Assembly (NCBI GenBank): GCA_016702705.1
Contig: JADJDM010000012.1
Span: 124,001-188,000, forward strand
Source: Bacteroidota bacterium
GTDB lineage: Bacteria > Bacteroidota > Bacteroidia > B-17B0 > Aurantibacillaceae
Length of the DNA: 64,000 bases
Direction of reading: 5' to 3'
Under the pieces are notes generated by a model, which had not been told where the DNA came from, did not search any database, and worked only from the letters and a program-made list of their open reading frames with translations. The translations under genes were made by a program, and so were the position numbers. How positions within the stretch are numbered: the first letter of the stretch is position 1; each line of letters opens with the position of its first letter. This document shows, one piece after another, positions 1-9,681 of the stretch.

Positions 1-457
1 CGCCACGACAACAGGCGGGGCAAGCCCATACACTTATTTGTGGACACCAACTGATAATATGGATTGTAGCACGTGTGCTGATGTAATGTTTACCGGAGAT
101 GGAAGTAGTGAAATAAAATACTATGTTACTGCAACAGATCTAAATGGTTGTAAAGGTTTAGATTCTGTTTTAGTTATTTCAACGCCATGCGTTAATGCGG
201 AAACAGCACCAAATTATTTTTCTCCTAACGGTGATGATATTAATGATGTGTTTTATATTCCAGGTGTGTGTGCAGGAGAAAATTATAAATTCCAAATATT
301 TAATCGCTGGGGCAATTTAATGTTTACTTCCAATTTACGCAAGCAAGTGTGGGATGGTAGAACAACATCTGGTATGCCAGCGCCAGATGGAACTTATTAC
401 TACATACTTGAAGTATCAGGTGTTACTTACAAAGGCTTTGTACAATTAACAAGATAA
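1..457 (+). CDS. T9SS type B sorting-domain (gliding-motility-associated C-terminal) protein, 3' part only
   Basis: The reading frame is open from base 2, so the start lies upstream of the window. The first ~60 visible residues look like the end of a PKD/Ig-like repeat (ATDLNGCKGLDSVLV). The last ~85 residues are a typical type B sorting domain: NYFSPNGDDINDVF, then FQIFNRWGNLMF, VWDGR, PAPDGTYYYIL and a closing YKGFVQLTR. In Bacteroidota this domain sends large surface proteins through the type IX secretion system. It differs from the type A domain on the other cargo proteins in this window. No terminator with a T-run is visible after the stop. The function of the missing N-terminal part cannot be told. 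Confidence 0.85.
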   Translation, partial: ATTTGGASPYTYLWTPTDNMDCSTCADVMFTGDGSSEIKYYVTATDLNGCKGLDSVLVISTPCVNAETAPNYFSPNGDDINDVFYIPGVCAGENYKFQIFNRWGNLMFTSNLRKQVWDGRTTSGMPAPDGTYYYILEVSGVTYKGFVQLTR

Positions 458-556
458 TTGTACACTCTTTTAATTGATGAGCAATCATCACAATGCTTAT
501 GATTTTGCATTGAAAAAACTCAAATTAAATTTTTCATTTAATTAAAATTATTACTC

Positions 557-2182
557 ATGAACGAATTAGAAAAAAGATTATCGGTATTTCCTACAGAGGA
601 ACAAATACCTGCTGAAATGCGCATCGCAGAAATGTTAGACCAAAGAGAATACTTGGTTAACGGAGAATTAAAAACTTGGGCAGGCGATATGCAAGAAGTG
701 TTTTCTCCTGTTAGAATAAACAACAACGGAACCTATACAAAAAAACGTTTAGGCTCTTTCCCTGTATTAGGAGAAAAAGAATCCTTTGAAGCATTAGCTG
801 CTGCACAGGCCGCATACAACCTTGGGCGTGGTGCTTGGCCAACAATGCCAGTAAAAAAACGCATCGAACACATGTTGCGTTTTACCAAAATGATGAAAGA
901 AAAACGCAATGATGTAGTTAAACTTTTAATGTGGGAAATTGGTAAATCATATAAAGACTCAGAAAAAGAATTTGATAGAACCATTGAATATATTTTTGAC
1001 ACCATTGATGCATTAAAAAATTTGGACAGAGATTCATCGCGCTTACAATTAAAAAGCGAAATTTATGCACAAATACGAAGAGGTCCATTAGGTGTTACGG
1101 TTTGTATGGGGCCATACAACTATCCTCTTAACGAAACATTTGCCTTATTGATTCCTGCATTAATAATGGGTAACGTAGTTATTTTTAAACCCGCTAAGCA
1201 TGGTGTATTATTAATTCATCCATTATTAAATGCGTTTAAAGACTGTTTTCCAAAAGGTGTTATTAATGTAATTTACGGAAGCGGAAAAGATACCATTGCT
1301 AAATTAATGGAAAGCGGAAAAGTAGATGTGTTCTCATTTATTGGTTCAAGTAAAATTGCAAATATTTTAAAAAAATCTCATCCTCGTCCAAATCGTTTGC
1401 GCTCTGTAATGGGATTAGAAGCTAAGAACCCTGCTATCGTTTTACCAAATGCCGATTTAGACTTAGCTGTTAACGAATGTATTTTAGGAAGTTTATCTTT
1501 TAACGGCCAACGTTGTACAGCATTAAAAATAATTTTTGTTCACGAAAACATTGCAGCAGAGTTTAACAAACGTTACATACAAAAATTAGAAGCATTAAAA
1601 ATGGGTTCGCCTTGGATGGATGGAGTTATGATTACGGCATTACCCGAAGCTGATAAACCAAAATACATTACTGAATTAATTGAAGACGCTAAAAGCCACG
1701 GGGCACAAGTAATAAACAAAGATGGCGGAACAGTAATTGAATCATTTGTTTACCCTGCTGTGCTTTACCCAGTAAATAAAAACATGCGTGTGTACCACGA
1801 AGAACAATTTGGACCTGTAGTTCCTATTTGCACTTTTAAAGATATTGAAGAGCCAATACAATACATGGTTGACTCTAACTTTGGACAACAAGTAAGTATT
1901 TTCGGAACAGACCCAGAACAATTAGCGCATTTAATAGATCCATTGGTAAATCAAGTATGTAGAGTTAACTTAAACAGCCAATGCCAACGTGGGCCAGATA
2001 TGTATCCTTTTAATGGAAGAAAAGATTCTGCGGAAGGCACGTTAAGTGTAGCCGATGCATTGCGTGTATTCTCTATACGTACAATGGTTGCATTTAAAGA
2101 TAATGAACTAAATAAAAAAGTACTCTCCGAAATTTTCGAAGAAAGAAAATCGAATTTTTTAAGTACGGATTATTTGTTGTAA
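557..2182 (+). CDS. gapN: NADP-dependent glyceraldehyde-3-phosphate dehydrogenase (aldehyde dehydrogenase superfamily)
   Basis: A 541-residue aldehyde dehydrogenase. The catalytic Cys is Cys320 in FNGQRCTALK and the general base is Glu288 in MGLEAKNP. The nucleotide-binding region has GPYNYPLNE, VVIFKPAKHG and SFIGSSKIA. The FNGQRCTA context and the overall sequence fit the non-phosphorylating, NADP-dependent glyceraldehyde-3-phosphate dehydrogenases, which convert glyceraldehyde-3-phosphate to 3-phosphoglycerate and give NADPH. The protein is somewhat longer than classical GapN (~475-500) because of extra N- and C-terminal residues. It stands alone, and the next gene is convergent. Substrate assignment within the superfamily is an inference; the enzyme class is certain. 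Confidence 0.82.
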   Translation: MNELEKRLSVFPTEEQIPAEMRIAEMLDQREYLVNGELKTWAGDMQEVFSPVRINNNGTYTKKRLGSFPVLGEKESFEALAAAQAAYNLGRGAWPTMPVKKRIEHMLRFTKMMKEKRNDVVKLLMWEIGKSYKDSEKEFDRTIEYIFDTIDALKNLDRDSSRLQLKSEIYAQIRRGPLGVTVCMGPYNYPLNETFALLIPALIMGNVVIFKPAKHGVLLIHPLLNAFKDCFPKGVINVIYGSGKDTIAKLMESGKVDVFSFIGSSKIANILKKSHPRPNRLRSVMGLEAKNPAIVLPNADLDLAVNECILGSLSFNGQRCTALKIIFVHENIAAEFNKRYIQKLEALKMGSPWMDGVMITALPEADKPKYITELIEDAKSHGAQVINKDGGTVIESFVYPAVLYPVNKNMRVYHEEQFGPVVPICTFKDIEEPIQYMVDSNFGQQVSIFGTDPEQLAHLIDPLVNQVCRVNLNSQCQRGPDMYPFNGRKDSAEGTLSVADALRVFSIRTMVAFKDNELNKKVLSEIFEERKSNFLSTDYLL

Positions 2183-2184
2183 GA

Positions 2185-2232
2185 TAAAAAACCACTTAGT
2201 ATTTCTTAAATGCAAAACACTAAGTGATTTCT
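2185..2232. terminator. Bidirectional terminator between convergent genes
   Basis: CACTTAGT (2193-2200) pairs with ACTAAGTG (2219-2226), and the stem extends on both sides with single mismatches. An A-run at 2185-2191 gives a U-run for minus-strand transcripts. It lies between two stop codons of convergent genes. Confidence 0.55.
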
Positions 2233-2239
2233 AATAAAA

Positions 2240-5200
2240 TTATTTCTCAATAACAAGCTTAATTATTTCCACTTGTTTATTAATAGTTACCTCCACAAAA
2301 TAAACACCAGCATTTAATTCATCAACCTTGATATCATTTTTAGCTTGGTTTGTTTTTGTTAAGTAAACACTTTGTCCTAACATATTTTTAATTGCAATTT
2401 GCGCTTGCTCTCCATTTAGCGCTTGCAATTCAACAGTTAGCATAGTACTAGCAGGATTAGGATAAATTTTAGTGAATGAATTTTTTAATCCCGCAGAAGT
2501 AATTCCAATTGTTCTATTGTTTTTAATATTTGATTTCGATTTAACAACAGTTGTTTGAATACCATTATTATCATTACTTAAACGCAATGTAGGTTCGCAA
2601 CTTATAGTCCAATTAGTAAACACTCTCCAATCTGCAGTGGATTGATAAGTAAGGTAATCGACATCAGTATAAGCATTGGAAGAAGCACTAAGCGTTTGAA
2701 TTACATTAACTGCTCCAGTTGCAAAATCATCTCTTGATATTTCGTAACTATTTAAAACGGGAACTGGAGTTGTTTCTCCTTCTATTTGATAATGGTTCCA
2801 ACTAAAATTACCAAAGTTATCTTGAATAAACATTGTTTGATGATAAGGACTCATTGCGCTTATATTACCGCATGAATCTTCTACCGCAATTTTATATCTC
2901 CACGATGAAACATTTGGATTACCATTTGCAGCATACAAACTTCTTAATGTATCATTAAATATACTTAAGGAATCGTAAGGCACTTTCCCTATTAAAGCAT
3001 AATTGTAGTTTGCAGTATCACGGTAAACTAAGAAGGTATCAGAACTCATGAATCCTGTTTTGTTCCAATAAATTTCGTTATAATTAGATAATGTATCTAC
3101 ACTCACCATACAAATATAAGGAGTAGTTAATGCTTGTAAATTAAGCACCATGTATGAATAAGCACTATTGCCACAACCGTTAACCGATGCAACTTTTAAA
3201 GTATCATTAATTCCAACTGAATTAAATCCAATATTAATGGAATCGTTATTTGTTGCCCCGTTTGCATAAGCACCAGCAGGTAAAATCCAGTTAAATGATT
3301 CTGCATATAAAGCTGTACTAAAATTAAATAACATTGAGTCAGCAAGCGGACATGGAGCTAACATTGCACTTCCAGAAAATACTGGTGGTGATGGAAGTGG
3401 ATTAAGGTGAATTGGGATTGTTGTTGAATCTCCATTACCACAAGCGTTATTTCCATAAACTTTAATATTACCTGAAATTGCAGAAGCTGAAAAATCAACT
3501 GAAAAAGAATTTGTTCCTGTTCCTGTGCTTCCGTTTGGAGTAAACCAAACATAATTTGTTGCATTGTTTACAGGATTTATTGAATAAACAACTGATGTTT
3601 GACCTTGACAAACTGTATCAGGGCCAGTTAAAACACCTGCCGCATCTGGTAAAGGACTTACCGTAACACTATATGTACCTGCTGCTCCTGAACCACACGT
3701 GTTAATTCCATTTACTGATATTAAACCTGAATTTGCATTTGCATCAAAATAAGTATTTGCAATATTGTTAGGGTTAACTGAATTTGCCCCGCTTGGAAAC
3801 ACCCAATTATAACTATTTGCGTTTGTTATGGCAGAAATAGAATAGTTATGACCTGTACTATTTGCACACACAGTTGCTGGTCCTGTAATACTACCTGGAG
3901 CAAAATGTAAAAGATCTAAAGTTAAAGAGAGTGTACTACTTGGCCCATTACCACATGTGTTTGTACCGGCAACTGTAATATTACCGTTTGATGCAGTTGT
4001 ACTAAAGTTTACTAAAGCTGAATTACTATTACTAGATGTTGAGCCACCACTAGGAAGTGTCCAAGTGTAACTTGTTGCATTTGTTAGCGCGTCGATTGAA
4101 TAATTACCTGTTGCACCTTGGCAAATTGTTGCAGGACCATTAATGGAACCTGCAGCACTAGGTAAAGGATTTACAACTATCGACAACGTAGATGTTGTTA
4201 AACTAGCGCCACAAGCTACGTTTGAGCCATACACTGTTATATCTCCCGAAACTGCAGAAGTACCATACACTAATGTTAATGTATTAGAAGTAATAGTTGG
4301 AGTAGCACCTGCTGGATATGTCCAGTTGTATGTTGTTGCTCCAACGATTGGATTAATAGAATAAGTTATTGCAGTTGAGCCTAACGTTTGACATACAGTT
4401 GTTAATCCAGAAATAACACTTGGGTTTGCTGCTAATGGATTTACTGTTATTGAAGAAGTACTAATTGTTCCAGACCCACAAGCATTTACACCAACTACCG
4501 AAATATTACCACTTGTTGCGTTGTTGGCAAAGTTCACACTTATAGAATTTGTACCAGCACCTGTATTTATTGTTGCTCCCGAAGGTAATGTCCAGTTATA
4601 ACTTGTTGCATTAGAGATAGGACTAACAGAATACAATACTTGTGTTGTTCCTGCACAAAGAGTAAACAAACCACCTATTGCTCCCGCGGCAGAAGGCGTT
4701 GGAACAACATTTATGTAAGCTGATTTTGTTTCTGTATCACTACCATTACTACCTGTGATAAATAATGAAACGTTTTTTGCGCCTGCCGAAGAATAAGTTA
4801 CACTATGCGGACCCGCAGTATTTGCAGTTGGCGGAGTTGCTCCAGCCCCAAAATTCCAACTATAAGTGCTTGCACCTAAAGAATTATCTGTAAAAATTAC
4901 TGGAGCATTTAAACAAGGATCCGAGTTATCAGCAAAAAAATCTGAATTGATTAAACACTCTACCGCCGCTGTATTGTATGTTACCGAAATTTGATCAGTT
5001 GAATTTGAACAAACCCCGTTAGAAATTGTCCATTGCATTACAACTGTATTCGTATTTATTAATGCACTAATAGTTGTGTTGTATAAATTTGCATTTGTAA
5101 TACTAGCTGCAGGGCCAGATACTTGAGTCCAAACACCAGTACCAACAGTTGGTAAATTTCCATTTAACAACGCAGTAGATGTACATGCTGTTTGATCTGG

Positions 5201-8200
5201 ACCAGCAGCAGCAGTTGTTGGCTGAGGATCAATTGTAATTGTTACTGTTTGTGTATTACTAACACAACCTAAACTTGTTGTTGGCGTTACAGTGTATGTA
5301 ATATTTTGTGCAGCTGTTAAAGTATTCGTTAATACATTATTAATTGTAGCTCCACTTTGTGTTGTTATACTCTCTCCACCAACGTTTGCATTACTTGCGG
5401 CAACCCATTGGTAAGTAGAAGTTAAATTACTTGTTAGTCCTAATGCTACCGAACTACCACTACAAATTGTTTTTGTTGTAGCGCTTGTCATAGTTGCTTT
5501 TGGGTTTACGGTAACTGTTACGTTTTGTGCATTACCAACACAGGCTCCAGCTGTGCCTGTTGGAGTAACCGTGTAAACCAAAATTGGAGCTGTTGTAAGT
5601 GTGTGATTAATTGTATTATTAAGTGTACTTCCACTTTGTGGCAAAACACTTTCGCCAGTTGTGTTAACATTATCAGATGTTAACCAAGAGTATGTTGCAG
5701 CAGCGCCACTTGTTAAAGGAAAACTCATTGCAACACCACTACAAACTGAGTAAGTAGTAGCAGAAGTCATAATAGGTTTTGGATTTACAGTTACGGTTAC
5801 TGTTTGCGCAGCTCCAACACAAGAACCTGATGTTCCAGTTGGTGTTATAGTATAAACCACTGTTGTTGCAGTTGTTAATGAACTCACCAATGTATTATTT
5901 AGTGTTGAGCCAACAGTTGCTGTGGTTGTTTCCCCGCTAACATTTGCATTGGCAGATGTTAACCAACTATATGTTGATGCTGCCCCGCTAGTTAACGGAA
6001 AACTCAATGCTGTTGCGCTACAAACAGATGTGGATGTTGCTGATGTCATAACAGGTTTTGGATTTACAGTTACGGTTACTGTTTGCGCAGTTCCAACACA
6101 CGAACCTGCTGTTCCGGTTGGTGTTATAGTATAAACCACTGTTGTTGCAGTTGTTAATGAACTCACTAAGGTGTTATTTAATGTTGAGCCAACAGTTGCT
6201 GTGGTTGTTTCTCCAGTAACATTTGCATTGGCTGATGTTAGCCAACTATATGTTGATGCTGCTCCACTTGTTAAAGGAAAACTTAATGCTGCGTCACTAC
6301 AAACAGATGTGGATGTTGCAGATGTCATTACAGGTTTTGGATTTACTGTAACCGTAACGGTTTGAGCAGCGCCAACACAAGAACCTGCAGTACCAGTTGG
6401 TGTAACAGTATAAATTAATGTAGTTGCAGTAATTGCAGTACTGGTTAATGTATTGTTTATTGACGAAAAAATTTGCGCAGTAGTACTTTCTCCAGTTGTG
6501 TTTGCATTATTTGTTGTTAACCAACTATAACTTGCGGCCGCACCACTTGTAAGCGAAAAATTTAATGCGACATCACTACAAACTGATGTAGATGTTGAAG
6601 ATGTCATTACAGGAAGTGGATTTACAGTAACAGTTAACGTTTGTGCTGTACCTGCACAATTACCAGTTGTGCTTGTAGGGGTTATAGTGTAAACTAAAGT
6701 TGTAGCAGTTGTGAGAGAACTAACTAAAGTGTTATTTAGTGTTGAGCCAACTGTTGCGGTGGTTGTTTCTCCAGTTACATTTGTATTTGCAGAAGTTAAC
6801 CAACTATATGTTGACGCCACCCCGCTTGTTAATGCAAAATTTAAAGCTGTTCCACTACATACAGATGTTGATGTTGCAGAAGTCATAACAGGTTTTGGAT
6901 TTACTGTTACGGTTATAGTTTGCGCAGTTCCAACACATGAACCTGCTGTTCCAGTTGGAGTTACTGTATAAACAACAGTTGTTGCAGTTGTTAATGAACT
7001 CGCCAAAGTATTATTTAGTGTTGAACCAACCGTTGCTGTGGTTGTTTCACCTGTTACATTTGAATTGATAGATGTTAACCAACTAAACGTTGATACTGCT
7101 CCACTTGTTAAAGGAAAACTTAATGCTGTTCCACTACAAACAGATGTGGATGTTGCTGATGTCATAACAGGTTTTGGATTTACTGTTACGGTTACAGTTT
7201 GTGCATTTCCAACACAAGAGCCCGCTGTTCCAGTTGGTGTTATAGTATAAACCACTGTTGTTGCAGTTGTTAATGAACTCACCAATGTATTATTTAGTAT
7301 TGAGCCAACAGTTGCTGTAGTTGTTTCCCCGCTAACATTTGCATTGGTAGATGTTAACCAACTATATGTTGATGCTGCCCCGCTAGTTAATGCAAAATTC
7401 AAAGCAGTTTCGCTACAAACAGATGTAGATGTTGCAGATGTCATTACTGGTGTAGGATTTACCGTAACAGTTAGAGTAAAAGTGTTTCCTGAACAAGAAT
7501 TTGCACTTGGAGTAATTGTATATGTTGCTGTTTGTGCAACTGTAGTTGTATTAGTTAATGTGCCCGTAATACTTGCTGCATTTGTTCCAGCAGCTCCACC
7601 TGTCATTGCGCCTGTTACTGTTGGTGCCGACCATGAATAGGTTGTTCCTGCAGGCACTGTTCCATTTGTAGTATTAATTGGTGTAGAGGTAAATGCTGTT
7701 CCCGAACAAACAGTATTTGTCATTGCTGTAATAATTGGTTTTGGATTTACTGTAACAGTTACTGTTTGTGGATGCGGCACACCTCCTGGACAAGTTGTAG
7801 AACTTGGAGTTACAGTATAATTTAAAACAACTGGAGTAATTATACCACTGTTAATTGTTAGTGTATTTGTTAATGAAGTTGCTGTTTGAGCAGTTGTACT
7901 TTCTGTGGCAACTGAACTATTTGCAGTTGTTAACCACGAGTATGTTGTTGGTGATGGGGTAGCTGTAAATGCTAAGCCAACAGCATTGCCACTACATATA
8001 GTTGCACTTGATGCGCTGGTCATGTATGGTCCGCCATTTACCAAATTTCTAAATATCGTTATCCTATCCATCACTTGGCTAACAGTAGTAAAATCCGTTT
8101 TACCATCAGCATTTAAGTCTTGAGCTGCAACATCCCTAGGAGCAAAGCTCACTGGCAAGGCATAATTAACAAGCGAGAAAAAACTTGAATTGATTGTGCC

Positions 8201-9526
8201 TGTTCCATTAATATTAATGAAAACACTCACAGTGTCTGCATTTCCAACAGCAACAATTACATCTAGTTTTCCGTCCCCATTGATATCTGTAATATCTGCA
8301 TCTCTCCCATTATTGTTAGCTCCAGTAGAAAAAATCACGTCTGTTGCGAGCGAAATTACTCCTGGAGTAGAATTATTTTGGATAATAGAAATGCCCCCAC
8401 TTGTGGCATTATTAGCAACCGCAATATCTAGCTTTCCATCTGCATTAACATCACCTAAGGAAATATTTAATGGATTAATACCGGTACCACTTGTGACCTT
8501 TGCAGCAAAAGAAATTGCCCCGCCTGCAATACTTGTATTTCTGAAAACGGAAATATTATTATTGTTATTGTTTGAACAAACAATATCATCAAACCCATCT
8601 CCATCAATATCCCCCATGCATAGCCCCTCAATAGCATTACCAGAATAATAATTTACATAAGAAGCAAAACTTCCTGCATTGAAAGCCGCACCGGAAGTGG
8701 TATTTAAATTTTGTAAAACAGCTATTGAATCAGAAGCCGTAGTGATGCCTGTAGCCACAGCAATATCAGGCTTTCCATCTTTATTTAAATCCCCTATTGC
8801 TATTCCCGAACCTCCAGGTCCAGAACTTACAAGATATGCTAACGGAGTATTAAAAGTTATTGTGCCAACAGTTGATGCATTAATTAATATACTCACTGTT
8901 CCAGCTGTACGATTTAAACATGCGATATCCAATTTACCATCTGCGTTCAAATCTCCAATGGCTAAATTTCTAATATTTGAGCCAACTGCATATGGTACTC
9001 CAGTTGCAAATGTAATAGCACCGTTAGTAGCACTAGTATTTCTGTAAATTGTAATATAAGATGTAGTTGAACCTGCCCTTTCCGAAACAATCATATCCGG
9101 TTTGCCGTCTAAATCTATGTCGCCATAATTTATGTAGTAAGGAGCTATGTTTAATGTAGCAAAACTTGTTGTATCAAAAGATGTTTGCTCAATTGCATCT
9201 GGGCAATTTTGTGTTGGATTAAAAAATGCAGTTGAATAACTTGTGTAGGATGTTGCTGGTTTTGTAACACTTATAGGGCCAAAACTTGCGCCACTAGGAA
9301 CGGTAACTGTGCAAGAAGTTGTTGTAGAAGCGCTAACCGTGGCTTTTGCTGCTCCAAAGTAAACATGAATATTTGCAGCGACATTTACGAAATTTGTCCC
9401 TGTTAAAACCACCGTGGTACCAGGAGCTCCGCTAGTGGGAGTAAAAGAAGTAATGGTTGGGGCAACTTGAGAAAAAGTTGTATTAAAAATTATTACGGCA
9501 AAAAAAGTAGATAAAAAATATTTCAT
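2240..9526 (-). CDS. Giant T9SS type A cargo protein: IPT/TIG, FG-GAP propeller, ~93-residue PKD-like repeats
   Basis: A 2,428-residue secreted protein. A signal peptide (~1-19) is followed by an IPT/TIG domain (~22-108) and a seven-unit FG-GAP/VCBS region (~125-500) with Ca-binding loops such as DIDLDGKPD, DLNADGKLD and DINGDGKLD. Next come Ig/PKD-like repeats each ending TVTVNPKP (~510-1,480), a PKD domain with YSWNFGAG, and about six further ~85-residue repeats of the type GPATxCxG...NATSYxW.LPSG. The C-terminus is a type A sorting domain starting near FTKIYPNPASTMLTVE and ending VEIIKLVIEK. It is probably a surface adhesin or matrix protein; no enzymatic domain is seen. Many long open frames on the opposite strand over the repeats are artefacts of composition. 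Confidence 0.88.
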   Translation of the reverse strand: MKYFLSTFFAVIIFNTTFSQVAPTITSFTPTSGAPGTTVVLTGTNFVNVAANIHVYFGAAKATVSASTTTSCTVTVPSGASFGPISVTKPATSYTSYSTAFFNPTQNCPDAIEQTSFDTTSFATLNIAPYYINYGDIDLDGKPDMIVSERAGSTTSYITIYRNTSATNGAITFATGVPYAVGSNIRNLAIGDLNADGKLDIACLNRTAGTVSILINASTVGTITFNTPLAYLVSSGPGGSGIAIGDLNKDGKPDIAVATGITTASDSIAVLQNLNTTSGAAFNAGSFASYVNYYSGNAIEGLCMGDIDGDGFDDIVCSNNNNNNISVFRNTSIAGGAISFAAKVTSGTGINPLNISLGDVNADGKLDIAVANNATSGGISIIQNNSTPGVISLATDVIFSTGANNNGRDADITDINGDGKLDVIVAVGNADTVSVFININGTGTINSSFFSLVNYALPVSFAPRDVAAQDLNADGKTDFTTVSQVMDRITIFRNLVNGGPYMTSASSATICSGNAVGLAFTATPSPTTYSWLTTANSSVATESTTAQTATSLTNTLTINSGIITPVVLNYTVTPSSTTCPGGVPHPQTVTVTVNPKPIITAMTNTVCSGTAFTSTPINTTNGTVPAGTTYSWSAPTVTGAMTGGAAGTNAASITGTLTNTTTVAQTATYTITPSANSCSGNTFTLTVTVNPTPVMTSATSTSVCSETALNFALTSGAASTYSWLTSTNANVSGETTTATVGSILNNTLVSSLTTATTVVYTITPTGTAGSCVGNAQTVTVTVNPKPVMTSATSTSVCSGTALSFPLTSGAVSTFSWLTSINSNVTGETTTATVGSTLNNTLASSLTTATTVVYTVTPTGTAGSCVGTAQTITVTVNPKPVMTSATSTSVCSGTALNFALTSGVASTYSWLTSANTNVTGETTTATVGSTLNNTLVSSLTTATTLVYTITPTSTTGNCAGTAQTLTVTVNPLPVMTSSTSTSVCSDVALNFSLTSGAAASYSWLTTNNANTTGESTTAQIFSSINNTLTSTAITATTLIYTVTPTGTAGSCVGAAQTVTVTVNPKPVMTSATSTSVCSDAALSFPLTSGAASTYSWLTSANANVTGETTTATVGSTLNNTLVSSLTTATTVVYTITPTGTAGSCVGTAQTVTVTVNPKPVMTSATSTSVCSATALSFPLTSGAASTYSWLTSANANVSGETTTATVGSTLNNTLVSSLTTATTVVYTITPTGTSGSCVGAAQTVTVTVNPKPIMTSATTYSVCSGVAMSFPLTSGAAATYSWLTSDNVNTTGESVLPQSGSTLNNTINHTLTTAPILVYTVTPTGTAGACVGNAQNVTVTVNPKATMTSATTKTICSGSSVALGLTSNLTSTYQWVAASNANVGGESITTQSGATINNVLTNTLTAAQNITYTVTPTTSLGCVSNTQTVTITIDPQPTTAAAGPDQTACTSTALLNGNLPTVGTGVWTQVSGPAASITNANLYNTTISALINTNTVVMQWTISNGVCSNSTDQISVTYNTAAVECLINSDFFADNSDPCLNAPVIFTDNSLGASTYSWNFGAGATPPTANTAGPHSVTYSSAGAKNVSLFITGSNGSDTETKSAYINVVPTPSAAGAIGGLFTLCAGTTQVLYSVSPISNATSYNWTLPSGATINTGAGTNSISVNFANNATSGNISVVGVNACGSGTISTSSITVNPLAANPSVISGLTTVCQTLGSTAITYSINPIVGATTYNWTYPAGATPTITSNTLTLVYGTSAVSGDITVYGSNVACGASLTTSTLSIVVNPLPSAAGSINGPATICQGATGNYSIDALTNATSYTWTLPSGGSTSSNSNSALVNFSTTASNGNITVAGTNTCGNGPSSTLSLTLDLLHFAPGSITGPATVCANSTGHNYSISAITNANSYNWVFPSGANSVNPNNIANTYFDANANSGLISVNGINTCGSGAAGTYSVTVSPLPDAAGVLTGPDTVCQGQTSVVYSINPVNNATNYVWFTPNGSTGTGTNSFSVDFSASAISGNIKVYGNNACGNGDSTTIPIHLNPLPSPPVFSGSAMLAPCPLADSMLFNFSTALYAESFNWILPAGAYANGATNNDSINIGFNSVGINDTLKVASVNGCGNSAYSYMVLNLQALTTPYICMVSVDTLSNYNEIYWNKTGFMSSDTFLVYRDTANYNYALIGKVPYDSLSIFNDTLRSLYAANGNPNVSSWRYKIAVEDSCGNISAMSPYHQTMFIQDNFGNFSWNHYQIEGETTPVPVLNSYEISRDDFATGAVNVIQTLSASSNAYTDVDYLTYQSTADWRVFTNWTISCEPTLRLSNDNNGIQTTVVKSKSNIKNNRTIGITSAGLKNSFTKIYPNPASTMLTVELQALNGEQAQIAIKNMLGQSVYLTKTNQAKNDIKVDELNAGVYFVEVTINKQVEIIKLVIEK
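5495..7460. repeat. Tandem 279-bp coding repeats (seven copies) in the giant adhesin
   Basis: The phrase GGTTTTGGATTTAC or a close variant recurs at about 5,772, 6,054, 6,333, 6,612, 6,890 and 7,169, that is every ~279 bp (93 codons), with degenerate copies on both sides. The copies are alike at nucleotide level, not only in protein. The unit starting at 5841 and the unit starting at 7236 lie exactly 5 x 279 bp apart and differ at only about three positions over the first ~155 nt. Confidence 0.85.
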
Positions 9527-9681
9527 GTATTGTTGTTTTACTTAGTAGAATGGTCTACCAATTTCAATTGATTTAAATGTCTAAAATAACAAGTAAATTT
9601 AGATAATTTTATGAAATAACAAGGTCAACCCATTGAGTTAACGTGGCTTATACGAAAAAAGAGTAAGAATACATTAAAATC

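Noticed and set aside
5495..7460. Regular repeats as a CRISPR array
   Set aside because: The period is 279 bp, the repeats are contiguous and coding, and no cas gene is near.
5922..9047. Series of 60-150-codon plus-strand ORFs over the giant adhesin
   Set aside because: They are the mirror of the repetitive, Thr/Val/Ser-rich minus-strand gene, recur with its 279-bp period, and have no recognisable domain.
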